Shown: one piece after another, positions 13,305 to 21,400 of the stretch
Position numbering within the stretch: the stretch's first letter is position 1
How the letters are laid out: each line of letters begins with the position of its first letter
Virus record (IMG/VR): IMGVR_UViG_3300029987_000032
Location: 1 to 31,315 of that record
From: a virus
Length of the DNA stretch: 31,315 bases
Direction: 5' to 3' (one strand)
Made by a program: the position numbers and the translations under genes
The notes under the pieces: generated by a model
What the model was told of the DNA's origin: nothing
Seen by the model: only the letters and a program-made list of their open reading frames with translations
Databases searched by the model: none

Positions 13305-13788
13305 TATAACTACATTTAATCAAAGAGATGTTGTTACTGAAATATATGGAGATTCAAGTGATAGAAGTTTGACTGAATTGTTTACAGCAGCTACTGGTAC
13401 ATTTGATTCTCTATATGTTGGTTCTAAGAATAGTTTATATAATTTTAGAAACTATAAACATATAACTGTTACAATAAATACAAGTATTTCTAATGCAACA
13501 GTTACTAACTTATCTACTTTTATTGCTTATTGGATGACTTTTACAGCACCAGTTAGTAGCTCTATAGTGTATGGTATTTGTTGGAATTCAGCTCCTAATC
13601 CTACACGTTCTTATAATGATTATATTATAGGGACACGTACAAATAGTGATATAAGTGTAACATATCAAACACTTACTATTAATACCAGTACTCCTTTAAT
13701 AGCAAATAAAATATATTATTTTAGAACATATATTGTTGTAGATGGAGTAACATATTATTGTACTGATTTAGTATCTGCACCAACTTAA
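13291..13788 (+). CDS. Probable tail-fibre accessory protein with Fn3-like domain (165 aa)
   Basis: The N-terminal 60 residues (MAVPDITTFNQRDVVTEIYG...) are polar. Residues 60-165 form a beta-sandwich-like domain ending YYFRTYIVVDGVTYYCTDLV, the TYYxRxYxxxxGxxYY signature of fibronectin type III-like or Bacteroidota adhesion modules. It overlaps the fibre gene by 14 nt and has its own GGAGG site, so the amounts are probably coupled. A tip or adaptor protein of the fibre, or a carbohydrate-binding module, is plausible; it is not a hydrolase by any visible motif. Confidence 0.75.
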   Translation: MAVPDITTFNQRDVVTEIYGDSSDRSLTELFTAATGTFDSLYVGSKNSLYNFRNYKHITVTINTSISNATVTNLSTFIAYWMTFTAPVSSSIVYGICWNSAPNPTRSYNDYIIGTRTNSDISVTYQTLTINTSTPLIANKIYYFRTYIVVDGVTYYCTDLVSAPT

Positions 13789-13835
13789 TAATAAAAATTT
13801 CTTATATATAAATCAATAAATAAAAAAAAACCATC

Positions 13836-14345
13836 ATGAAAATTGGAGAAATTAGAGTAAAGTTTTTTGAGATTAGTAATTTAATGACAATTTTTTCTGC
13901 TAAAGGTATTGATAATACTGAATTAAATTGTCTTATCTTAGATAACTTTGAAATTCTTGAAAAAGAAAATAATAAAATTCAAAAAACAATTAATCCACGT
14001 TTAATTGAATTAGAAAATATTATTCAAGAAAAAGGGAAAGAAGTAAATGCTCAACATGATGATAGTATATTATTACTTTCATTAGATGAACAAAAAGAAT
14101 ATAAAATTCTTCAAGCAAAACTTCAAAAAGATTTTGAAATTGAACGTAAAATTTCATTAGTAGAGATTAAAGAATCAACAGTTCGTTCTACAAAAGGAAT
14201 ACCTATGAATTCTTTAATTACTCTTAAATTTTTTTCACAACCAAATAATTGGAAACAAATGAAAATTAAAAAAGAAAGTTCTGATCAAGCTGATGATAAA
14301 AAAAGCCCGGACTCAGGTGGTGCAACATTCCCACCTAGCAAATAA
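13836..14345 (+). CDS. Coiled-coil hypothetical protein (169 aa)
   Basis: Residues 30-115 are strongly helical and charged (DNFEILEKENNKIQKTINPR, EYKILQAKLQKDFEIERKI), consistent with one or two coiled coils. The tail is Lys/Asp-rich and ends SPDSGGATFPPSK, probably disordered. It is very AT-rich, more than the capsid genes. It lies between tail fibre and lysis genes; the start has no Shine-Dalgarno site. Function is unknown; a tail-fibre assembly chaperone is one option from position. Confidence 0.75.
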   Translation: MKIGEIRVKFFEISNLMTIFSAKGIDNTELNCLILDNFEILEKENNKIQKTINPRLIELENIIQEKGKEVNAQHDDSILLLSLDEQKEYKILQAKLQKDFEIERKISLVEIKESTVRSTKGIPMNSLITLKFFSQPNNWKQMKIKKESSDQADDKKSPDSGGATFPPSK

Positions 14346-14350
14346 GAATT

Positions 14351-14776
14351 ATGAATCTTGAACATATATCAAGATATGTATCTCTTTACTTCGTAAAGTT
14401 ATTCCCAGTTATACTTACAGTTTATTTAGCTATAGGTATGACTGGGGAAGCTTTTGGATTTATTGATTATACAGCATATACTTCACATACGACTATAATT
14501 TGTCATTGTTATTTATTTCATATAGGTATGTTAGCATTATCTTATACATTTAGATTTTGTTCCTGGCATAGAATATTAATCTACACGGATATTTTAATTT
14601 TAGTCTTAGTAGATTTATATAAGGTTAATATAAAATTGCCATATATATTTTACTGTTTGAGTGCTATTTTATTATTATCTTTGAGTTTATCAATATTTCT
14701 ATATTTTTACTATGGATGCTACGCTAAAAAAAACAATCATACGACTCTTCAAAAGAGTTATAAAAGCAATAGATAA
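14351..14776 (+). CDS. Multi-pass membrane protein (141 aa), lysis region
   Basis: Four hydrophobic segments are visible: about residues 13-31 (VKLFPVILTVYLAIGM), 48-66 (TIICHCYLFHIGMLALSYTF), 75-90 (ILIYTDILILVLVDLY) and 97-121 (LPYIFYCLSAILLLSLSLSI). A basic C-terminus follows (KKNNHTTLQKSYKSNR). A cluster of Cys/His (CHCYLFH) lies in the second helix. It is the first membrane gene before the endolysin, so it may be a holin-class or antiholin-class protein, though its size and helix number are unusual for a classical holin. Confidence 0.75.
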   Translation: MNLEHISRYVSLYFVKLFPVILTVYLAIGMTGEAFGFIDYTAYTSHTTIICHCYLFHIGMLALSYTFRFCSWHRILIYTDILILVLVDLYKVNIKLPYIFYCLSAILLLSLSLSIFLYFYYGCYAKKNNHTTLQKSYKSNR

Positions 14777-14891
14777 TGGAGTTTGTGATAATATGACTGC
14801 TAATGAAATAGATCATTTAATACGACTACTAGAGGAATCAAAAAAAATTGACGAAACTTATATAAAAAGAAAACGATGGATAATATTTTAA
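14712..14891 (+). CDS. Small protein overlapping two genes (59 aa)
   Basis: The frame starts MDATLKKTIIRLFKRVIKAI and contains IDNGVCDNMTANEIDHLIRL, then a basic end (KRKRWIIF). The pattern K.I.N..C...T..E......L matches the N-terminal 37 residues of the HTH protein at 2580-2873, which argues that it is a real gene. It overlaps the 14351 gene by 65 nt and the 14876 gene by 16 nt in another frame, a dense packing. Function is unknown; possibly a partner or anti-regulator. Confidence 0.6.
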   Translation: MDATLKKTIIRLFKRVIKAIDNGVCDNMTANEIDHLIRLLEESKKIDETYIKRKRWIIF

Positions 14892-15247
14892 TATTAATAG
14901 GTGGAGCTATTGGAGCTGCTGGTGGAGCAATGAGTATTGTTTCATATTTTTCTCCATCCTCTATTAGCATTCGAAAAAGTAATGCAATTATCAAAGAAAA
15001 TCAATCATGGGAGACTTCACTAAATCTTCTTCTTAAATGGAAATTAGAAGCTGAGAAGAAAATTGAAACTCTTGAACAAGATGTTGAAAAACTTCTAAAA
15101 AAAGATAATCGTTCACAAAGACTTATCTCAGCATATAGAATGATTGTAAGTTCTAATAAAAGTTGCAAACATAATAAAGACAATACAGATAATTGTCCAG
15201 TAGCAATTAAAATGCGTGCTTTAGATATTGAAAATAAATCGGATTAA
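14876..15247 (+). CDS. Single-pass membrane protein with coiled coil (123 aa), lysis region
   Basis: The N-terminus MDNILILIGGAIGAAGGAMS is a glycine-rich membrane segment continuing to about residue 26. Residues 45-80 form a coiled coil (KLEAEKKIETLEQDVEKLLKK). The C-terminal third is polar with Cys residues (SCKHNKDNTDNCPV) and no second membrane segment. Directly upstream of the endolysin, this looks like a holin-associated or spanin-like protein; the exact role is not determinable. Confidence 0.75.
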   Translation: MDNILILIGGAIGAAGGAMSIVSYFSPSSISIRKSNAIIKENQSWETSLNLLLKWKLEAEKKIETLEQDVEKLLKKDNRSQRLISAYRMIVSSNKSCKHNKDNTDNCPVAIKMRALDIENKSD

Positions 15248-15260
15248 ATAAATACATATT

Positions 15261-15749
15261 ATGAATACAAATTTAAAATTTTCAGAAAAAGGATATGCAG
15301 TATTAAAATCATGTGAAGGGTGTGAACTTAAACCTTATTTATGTCAATCTGGTATTCCTACTATTGGTTGGGGTAGTACTCGATATTCAAATGGTGTTCG
15401 TGTAAGTCTGAAAGATCCTGCTATTACACAAAGTAAAGCTGACGAACTTTTAAAATATGATGTAAGACAATTTGAGAAAGATGTAATTTACTTACTTGGT
15501 CCAGTTGAAGTAAATCAAGGTAAATTTGATGCACTTGTAGATTTTGCTTACAATGTTGGTAGCGATATTGATATTGATTCTACACCAGAAGGACTTGGCG
15601 ACAGTCGTCTTTTAAAACTTGTTCTTGCAAATTCCAACGATCCAAATATTGAACATGAGTTTAATAAATGGATTAATTCGAAAGGTAAACCTTCCAATGG
15701 TTTGATTAAGCGTAGAAAACTTGATGTAAAACTTTACTTTGGTCGGTAG
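15261..15749 (+). CDS. Endolysin, GH24 lysozyme (muramidase)
   Basis: A single GH24 (T4 lysozyme-type) domain of 162 residues, near the usual size. The catalytic Glu is Glu19 in KSCEGCELKPY. Eight residues later, where T4 has Asp20, is Cys28, and the Thr is Thr34 in PTIGWGST, giving the Glu-8-Cys-5-Thr form of the triad known from some phage endolysins. ALVDFAYNVG and the C-terminal KRRKLDVKLYFG match the family's conserved helices. It cleaves the beta-1,4 bond between MurNAc and GlcNAc. There is no signal peptide, so release needs the holin. Neighbours are membrane proteins of a lysis cassette. Confidence 0.95.
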   Translation: MNTNLKFSEKGYAVLKSCEGCELKPYLCQSGIPTIGWGSTRYSNGVRVSLKDPAITQSKADELLKYDVRQFEKDVIYLLGPVEVNQGKFDALVDFAYNVGSDIDIDSTPEGLGDSRLLKLVLANSNDPNIEHEFNKWINSKGKPSNGLIKRRKLDVKLYFGR

Positions 15750-15773
15750 TATTCATTTTTAAAACTAAACATT

Positions 15774-15845
15774 ATGGCTGGTACAAAGAAAAAACCTGCT
15801 TCTTCTGGAAAGAAGAAACCAATGTCAAACAAGAAAACTTGTTGA
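15774..15845 (+). CDS. Lysine-rich micropeptide (23 aa)
   Basis: The product begins MAGTKKKPASSGKKKPMSNK and ends KTC. The ATG is preceded by AACATT in the A/T-rich style of other starts here, and the frame ends at TGA before a hairpin. Very short basic peptides of this sort (a Lys/Gly/Ser-rich stretch with a C-terminal Cys) are often annotated in gut Bacteroidota phages and prophages. They may bind nucleic acid, but the function is unknown. Confidence 0.55.
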   Translation: MAGTKKKPASSGKKKPMSNKKTC

Positions 15846-15858
15846 TATTTATTATCTA

Positions 15859-15890
15859 TTAGGGAGTGATTAAGTTCATTCCCTAATGTT
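15859..15890 (+). terminator. Hairpin between endolysin and holin-type gene
   Basis: An 11-bp stem with one G-T pair (TTAGGGAGTGA, 15859-15869, with TCATTCCCTAA, 15876-15886) and a 6-nt loop. The tail (TGTTGTATTT) has few T residues in a row, so it may attenuate or stabilise RNA rather than fully terminate. Confidence 0.5.
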
Positions 15891-15915
15891 GTATTTACAC
15901 ATAAAATTAATAATT

Positions 15916-16137
15916 ATGAAACCACGTACTTCTTATAAGCACAAATCATGGAAAACATCTTTAATGGGTGTTATTGGAATAATTGTTTTATTCATTTGTT
16001 TATTTCTTGTTTATACCGGTAAATGCACACTTCTTGATGTTGCATCGGTCCTTTCTCCTATTAGTATATTCCTTGCAGCAATAATTGCTTTTCTTACAAA
16101 AGATAGTGACGTAACAGGAGGGACGCGAGAACAATGA
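15916..16137 (+). CDS. Holin candidate, two membrane helices (73 aa)
   Basis: The chosen start gives MKPRTSYKHKSWKTSLMGVI: a basic N-terminus, a first helix at about 14-34 (LMGVIGIIVLFICLFLVY), a short loop with Cys, and a second helix at about 42-63 (VASVLSPISIFLAAIIAFL). It ends in a polar tail (KDSDVTGGTREQ). An upstream in-frame ATG at 15886 falls at the end of the preceding hairpin and was rejected. Two helices with both ends cytoplasmic fit class II holins, which form the membrane holes that release the endolysin. Confidence 0.7.
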   Translation: MKPRTSYKHKSWKTSLMGVIGIIVLFICLFLVYTGKCTLLDVASVLSPISIFLAAIIAFLTKDSDVTGGTREQ

Positions 16138-16775
16138 TAAAATATATAAAGAAAAACTGGATAATAAGTGCGATAATTTCTATCGCGCTTTTGTTGTTTA
16201 TTGGCGGTTGGTTTAAATCATGTCAATCAAAACAAGCATCTAACTTGATTGTAAATCAAGAACTATCATCTGCATATCGTAATGGGTATAATACAGCAAC
16301 TAGCGCTTATCGTAAGCAATTAAAAGACTCTATCGATAGTGTGAATACTTTGAGGGCTAAAGATCGCTTAGAATCAACTAAAACGATTACTACTTATAAG
16401 AACAAAAATTCAGTTCTTACAAATAAGATAAGTAAGTTTGAGAATGATTATAATACCGATACTACTAAGCATACTCTTGCAAATTGTGACAGTCTTGTAG
16501 GACTAAAAAATATTTCTCTGCAGCAGAAAGATACCATCATAAAAAGTACTGAGAAAAAATTAGCAAGTACCGAATTAAGTCTGACTGATGTAACTAAAAA
16601 ATACTTTCTACAAGTAGAAGAAACAGAACAATCCAAAAATGAAAATCTTGTTCTTCAAAAAGAAAAAAAAGATTTGATTGGAGCATTAAAACGTTCAACG
16701 GGATGGTGGAGTAAAAATGATATTTGGTTTTATTTAGGCGCCGGTGCAATAGGTGGATATTTTATAGCAAAATAA
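16134..16775 (+). CDS. Spanin-like coiled-coil membrane protein (213 aa)
   Basis: The N-terminus MIKYIKKNWIISAIISIALL is a membrane anchor (about residues 9-27). Residues 45-185 are a long, low-hydrophobicity helical or coiled region (LKDSIDSVNTLRAKDRLEST, QEKDT-type charged repeats). A final hydrophobic stretch (IWFYLGAGAIGGYFIAK) ends the protein. The start overlaps the holin-candidate stop (ATGA) and has a GGAGGG site 10 nt upstream. A periplasm-spanning coil with anchors at both ends fits a spanin that fuses inner and outer membranes. Rz-like function is inferred, not proven. Confidence 0.65.
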   Translation: MIKYIKKNWIISAIISIALLLFIGGWFKSCQSKQASNLIVNQELSSAYRNGYNTATSAYRKQLKDSIDSVNTLRAKDRLESTKTITTYKNKNSVLTNKISKFENDYNTDTTKHTLANCDSLVGLKNISLQQKDTIIKSTEKKLASTELSLTDVTKKYFLQVEETEQSKNENLVLQKEKKDLIGALKRSTGWWSKNDIWFYLGAGAIGGYFIAK

Positions 16776-16778
16776 TTT

Positions 16779-18815
16779 ATGGCTGATATTAAGCTTACAT
16801 ATTTAGATGATATTTTAGCAATGGATAGAACACTTGTTCCGGACATTGATAACATGTGTCTAACAAGAGATTTCAAAGATACTAAACGTTTCAGTCCTGT
16901 TATCTATAACAAGAATGAAATGCAACCCAATAAAGATAGTCCAGACTACCAAGCGTGGTGGCATGAACAATATCGTCGTTGTGTCAAAGGATATATTGTT
17001 CCAAATGCTACAAAGCGTGGATATGATATTTGGATTCCCGGGCGAATGTATTTCTATTTAAATTTTTGGGTAATCTTAGCTAAGCTTGATAACGTAAAGA
17101 GAAAGGATAAACGCCATCCTAAATTTACATCATTAGATTATTTCAAATTCATGTGTATAGAACTTATGTTCTTAAATGCAAAAGATTTGTTATTTCCTAA
17201 GTCAAGACAGAAAGGATTCTCTGAATATGCTGCAAGTAATATTGGTTACAACTTCATTTTTATTCCAGGATCACAAAATGTAATTGTTGCCGGTCAAGGA
17301 AACTATGCTGAGCATACCATGAGTAATGTAGTTCGTGGTTTGGATTGGCTAGGAGATAGTGAGTTCTACAAACGTAGGTCACCAAATAGAAATGACTATA
17401 TTAAATCTTCATATCGTGAAGAAGTAATAAATGAAGAAACCGGAGAGAAAAGAACGCTTATGCTCGGTTTTGGTAGTGAAGTCTACTGTATTACTGCAAA
17501 AGATAATACGCAAGCTGTTTCAGGACTTACACCTTTTTGGATATTATATGAAGAAATTGGAAAGTGGAAAAAAGACACGCTTAAGCAAACTGCAGAGTTT
17601 GTCAAACCATCTCTACTCGCAGAGGGTGACAAAACCGGTTATCAAATGTATATTGGTACTGGTGGTGATATGGACGAGTCTGTTGCTGATGTAGAGGAAA
17701 TGGCATACAATCCGGCTAAGTTTGACTTACTCGAGTTTGATAATATATGGGAAGAAGATGAAATCTCTTCGACTGGTAAGGTAGCGGCCTTTGTTCCAGC
17801 TTATGAGTTTGAAATTATTGATGAAGATGGTAATAGTTTGATAGAGGAAAGTATTGTTTCGATTCAAAAAGAATTATCGAGTAAAAATTCTTCTGAGCGT
17901 TACATTGCTCTTACTGCTAAACCACTCTATTTATCACAAATGTTTATGGTGGCTACTGGTGGTTTTCTTGGAGAAACGGCTAATCAAAAATTGAATGATA
18001 GAAAACGATATCTTCTTACCCATCGTGAACAGCAAATTGCTTACAATGCAGAAATCAATTGGATTGATCCATTTGATTGGGGTAAAGGAGTAGAACTTGT
18101 ACCATCTGAATTAGGTCGTTTCCTTATCATACAGGCACCGGAAGTTGATGGCTATGGGAAAGTATGGAAAAATCTTTATAGTGCCGCTACGGACAGCTAT
18201 GACAAAGTAGAAAGTGAAACATCATTCTCATTGGGTAGTTGTTCTATTTGGAAAGGAGCTATTGATTCACATCATACATTTGATCATTGGGTTGCCCGGG
18301 TGACAGAACGACCAACAGAAGATGAAGGTGGAAATTATCAGTTCTATGAAGATTCAATAAAGCTTTGTTATCTCTATGGTGAGTGTGAGAATTTGATTGA
18401 ATATTCCAATGTATTGATTTTTGATTATTATAAGCGGGCCGGTTGTGAGTTTCTATTACAAGAACGCCCACAAATGGTAATTAGTCAATATGTACAAGAT
18501 GGTAAGGCTGCACAACGTTATGGAGTAGAACAATCATTTATACCACATGCTTTAAATATTTGGAGAGATAAGATGAAGCAAGATGATTTTGCCATTATTG
18601 ATAAGATGTTTGATATACGACAGATTGAAGCTTTTGCCAAATTCAAAAAGTCACCAAAATATAATTGTGATATTACAATTGCCAGTGCATTAAATGTTGC
18701 CAGTGCATTAGAAACACAAGAGTTCGCAGCCTATTCAGAAGGAGAAGAACTAGAAGAGGACACATATGGTGGATATGTATCTGAGAATAATCAAAATATT
18801 AAATTCGCTTCTTAA
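16779..18815 (+). CDS. terL: Terminase large subunit
   Basis: A 678-residue packaging motor. The ATPase P-loop-type motif is SRQKGFS (Ser142-Ser148), in the form common in crAss-like TerL. The Walker B is WILYEE (254-259), with Glu258/259 as candidate catalytic residues. The C-terminal nuclease half has ATDSYD with Asp472 and Asp475 as metal ligands. The protein pumps DNA into the prohead through the portal and cuts it at the end of packaging. It starts 3 nt after the spanin-like gene and lies just before the portal. Length is in the crAss-like range. Confidence 0.97.
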   Translation: MADIKLTYLDDILAMDRTLVPDIDNMCLTRDFKDTKRFSPVIYNKNEMQPNKDSPDYQAWWHEQYRRCVKGYIVPNATKRGYDIWIPGRMYFYLNFWVILAKLDNVKRKDKRHPKFTSLDYFKFMCIELMFLNAKDLLFPKSRQKGFSEYAASNIGYNFIFIPGSQNVIVAGQGNYAEHTMSNVVRGLDWLGDSEFYKRRSPNRNDYIKSSYREEVINEETGEKRTLMLGFGSEVYCITAKDNTQAVSGLTPFWILYEEIGKWKKDTLKQTAEFVKPSLLAEGDKTGYQMYIGTGGDMDESVADVEEMAYNPAKFDLLEFDNIWEEDEISSTGKVAAFVPAYEFEIIDEDGNSLIEESIVSIQKELSSKNSSERYIALTAKPLYLSQMFMVATGGFLGETANQKLNDRKRYLLTHREQQIAYNAEINWIDPFDWGKGVELVPSELGRFLIIQAPEVDGYGKVWKNLYSAATDSYDKVESETSFSLGSCSIWKGAIDSHHTFDHWVARVTERPTEDEGGNYQFYEDSIKLCYLYGECENLIEYSNVLIFDYYKRAGCEFLLQERPQMVISQYVQDGKAAQRYGVEQSFIPHALNIWRDKMKQDDFAIIDKMFDIRQIEAFAKFKKSPKYNCDITIASALNVASALETQEFAAYSEGEELEEDTYGGYVSENNQNIKFAS

Positions 18816-18825
18816 AATCAATATT

Positions 18826-21348
18826 ATGTTTCCAGAAAAATTAATCAATAACGAGAATAAAGATGACAACTATTTCAAAGAAGTTGCCAAATATATTTTA
18901 TCATCCGGTGCTTCTGATTTTCATGAAGATAATGTAAAAGACAGGAAATGTTGGAATATTTACCATGGTATTGTAGATAATACAAAGTTTGAATACTTAA
19001 CAAAGGTTGAGGGTTTTACTTATCCGGCCAAGTTTAGAAATATAGGTAATGAGATTGTGAGAAGCAAACTTAATATCTTAGAGTCTAAACAAGCTCGTAG
19101 GTCATTCAAAAGCAAAGCAATTGCTATGGATGAACGTACACTTCAATTGAAGTATGAAAATCGCATTAAAGCTAGTCTAAATGCTCGCTTGGAAATGTAT
19201 AAAGAACGTGATGCTATTGTTCAACAGCAGATTCAACAAGTTCAAGATAGAATGAGTGATATGCAAAAGCAATTAGAAGTTCAACCGAACAACGAACAAG
19301 CACAAGTTCAAATGGAAGAACTGAAAAAGAATATGCCTATGATCCAATTGGAGATGCAGAAAATTATCAGAAATCTTTCTCGTGTTTCATTGGATAATAA
19401 TGAAATGCAAAAACATATTGATTATTTCTTGCTAAATACTGATGTTGAAATAATGCAACAAGTTGCTAATGCTGCATTAAAATCAGCTATTCAGACAGAA
19501 GATTTAAAACAACATTGGAATGTAGGACTTCGTGAAAAAATTGTAACCGGTAAACCAACTTATATTACTTACTACAATCCTAGAACAAAGAATGTAGTTT
19601 TCAAACAAGTTGATGCTAATACTGCAGCTTATTCTAAAGGTGGAAATAACCGTTGGACACAAAATGGTGAGTGGTGTTTTACAAAAGAGTATATGAATAA
19701 AAGTCAAGTATTCTCTGAATTTGAATTGACAAAATCTGAGGAACTAATTATTCAAGCATACAGTCTTGGTGATGCTACTGCTTTAAAAAACTATATTGGT
19801 AATAGTGTTTACTTTGATAATAGTGAAAACTTCAATGATCAACATAATGCAATTGAAGTATCACGTATTTGGTTTTTGGTACCTCGCGAAATATTTTGGA
19901 AAAAAACACCAAACAAATATCGTCCGGAAGAATACTTTGTACATCTCACAACAAAAGATGCTAAACTAAGAAAAGATGAAATACGTAATCGCGCTGTCAT
20001 TTATGATATGTATCATGTTGTTGTTATTGGAAACGTTATTCATGTCAATATGGGTAAACAAGAGAACGTTTTTAGACCACTTGATATGCCTGGACTTCCT
20101 ACACTGCCACTTGTTGCCAGATCATTCAACACAGCGTCTGAAAAACCATATTCTCTTATATGGAGAGTACGAGAACTGATAGAACTTTATGATATTGTAA
20201 ATTATAAGAAAGAACTTACAATTGCCTTATCCGGAGTAAAAGGTATGATAATGGATAAAAGCCAAAAACCTGATAACATGACTTCGGGTAAATGGATGTA
20301 CTATCGTAAGCTTGGAACCATGTGGATTGAAACAATGAAGAAAGGTCGTAAAACACCGGCTTCTTATAATCAATTCCAAAACTATGATGATACCATTACT
20401 CAAAGTATTACTTTCATTGATAATGTTCTTAATGGCATAGATTCATTAATAGGTAAACTCATTGGTATTACTGATGCTTCACTTGGTCAATTTGTATCTT
20501 CTGATCCAGTAAGTAATGTAAACATGTCTAGGGAACAATCTTCTCTTATTACTGAAATACAGTTCTCAGAAAATGATGTAGTCTTTGATAAGGCTATTGA
20601 ATTATTCTTGAACTTAAAAATACGTTATTCATGGAAAGATGGTAAAGTTCTAAATTATCTTGATAAAGACTTAGAAGAAGTTTTAGTTCAAATTCCAAAG
20701 GGAACATTAAATGGTTCTGATTTTCGTATATACTCTTCTAATAATGTAAAAGAAGAATCAAGACTTGAAGATTTACGTACTGCAGCAATGCAATCATGGG
20801 GACGGGCCGAACTTCCATTTACTTCTGTAGTAAGTATGTTTAAGATTGATGATTTGACTGAGATGGAAAACAAACTTATTCAAATGTCTAAAGAAGCCGA
20901 AGCAATCAGACAACAGAATGCAGCAGCTACTGAAACAGCAAAAGAAGAAGCTAAGCAAAAAACAATGAACTTGCAAGCTCAGATTGATATGCAGCTTTTA
21001 AAAACAAAAGATGAATTTGATTTAGCTTCAAGGGAAATAGAAAAAGCTCGTTTGCAACTTGATGAAAAACGTTATGAATGGGAATCAGAGTTCAAAGAAC
21101 GAGAACTTGTTGTTAAAGAGAAAACTGAAAACTTCAAAATCATGGCACAGAATGATATTGAATCAGCTTACTTACAAGAAGAAGGTAGAGTAAATAGAGT
21201 ACAAGAAATGATGAAACAGTTTGAAATTAAGATGAATGCAATTTTGTCAGAAGCACAAATTAAAACAGGAGAAATGCAATCACTTCGTAAGATGCATGTT
21301 GATCTCGATAAAAACATGAGGAACAAAGTAAATATAAAAGACTCATAG
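18826..21348 (+). CDS. Portal protein (840 aa)
   Basis: The start chosen (MFPEKLINNENK...) lies 10 nt after the TerL stop. An in-frame ATG at 18766 would overlap TerL by 50 nt and adds residues (MVDMYLRIIKIL) that are TerL read in another frame. Residues about 128-185 form a Gln-rich coiled coil (QQQIQQVQDRMSDMQKQLE). The central part holds the portal wing and stem with conserved aromatics (VSRIWFLVPREIFW, ITDASLGQFVSSDP). The last 160 residues form a very long charged coiled coil. It makes the dodecameric ring at one capsid vertex, which is the docking site of TerL and the neck. Very long portals are characteristic of crAss-like phages. Confidence 0.9.
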   Translation: MFPEKLINNENKDDNYFKEVAKYILSSGASDFHEDNVKDRKCWNIYHGIVDNTKFEYLTKVEGFTYPAKFRNIGNEIVRSKLNILESKQARRSFKSKAIAMDERTLQLKYENRIKASLNARLEMYKERDAIVQQQIQQVQDRMSDMQKQLEVQPNNEQAQVQMEELKKNMPMIQLEMQKIIRNLSRVSLDNNEMQKHIDYFLLNTDVEIMQQVANAALKSAIQTEDLKQHWNVGLREKIVTGKPTYITYYNPRTKNVVFKQVDANTAAYSKGGNNRWTQNGEWCFTKEYMNKSQVFSEFELTKSEELIIQAYSLGDATALKNYIGNSVYFDNSENFNDQHNAIEVSRIWFLVPREIFWKKTPNKYRPEEYFVHLTTKDAKLRKDEIRNRAVIYDMYHVVVIGNVIHVNMGKQENVFRPLDMPGLPTLPLVARSFNTASEKPYSLIWRVRELIELYDIVNYKKELTIALSGVKGMIMDKSQKPDNMTSGKWMYYRKLGTMWIETMKKGRKTPASYNQFQNYDDTITQSITFIDNVLNGIDSLIGKLIGITDASLGQFVSSDPVSNVNMSREQSSLITEIQFSENDVVFDKAIELFLNLKIRYSWKDGKVLNYLDKDLEEVLVQIPKGTLNGSDFRIYSSNNVKEESRLEDLRTAAMQSWGRAELPFTSVVSMFKIDDLTEMENKLIQMSKEAEAIRQQNAAATETAKEEAKQKTMNLQAQIDMQLLKTKDEFDLASREIEKARLQLDEKRYEWESEFKERELVVKEKTENFKIMAQNDIESAYLQEEGRVNRVQEMMKQFEIKMNAILSEAQIKTGEMQSLRKMHVDLDKNMRNKVNIKDS

Positions 21349-21363
21349 TAATTAAATTATTCA

Positions 21364-21371
21364 TATATTTG
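21364..21371 (+). promoter_or_regulatory. Bacteroidota-type -7 promoter box (TATATTTG)
   Basis: TATATTTG followed by CAACAT lies in the short gap after the portal gene, 29 nt before the ATG at 21401. It matches TAnnTTTG and would add extra transcription of the capsid genes relative to TerL and portal. Confidence 0.6.
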
Positions 21372-21400
21372 CAACATATTATTAATCAAATCAAACACTT

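Noticed and set aside
17431-17694. Plus-strand 87-codon frame inside TerL
   Set aside because: It is a shadow of the TerL gene in another frame with no independent start signal.
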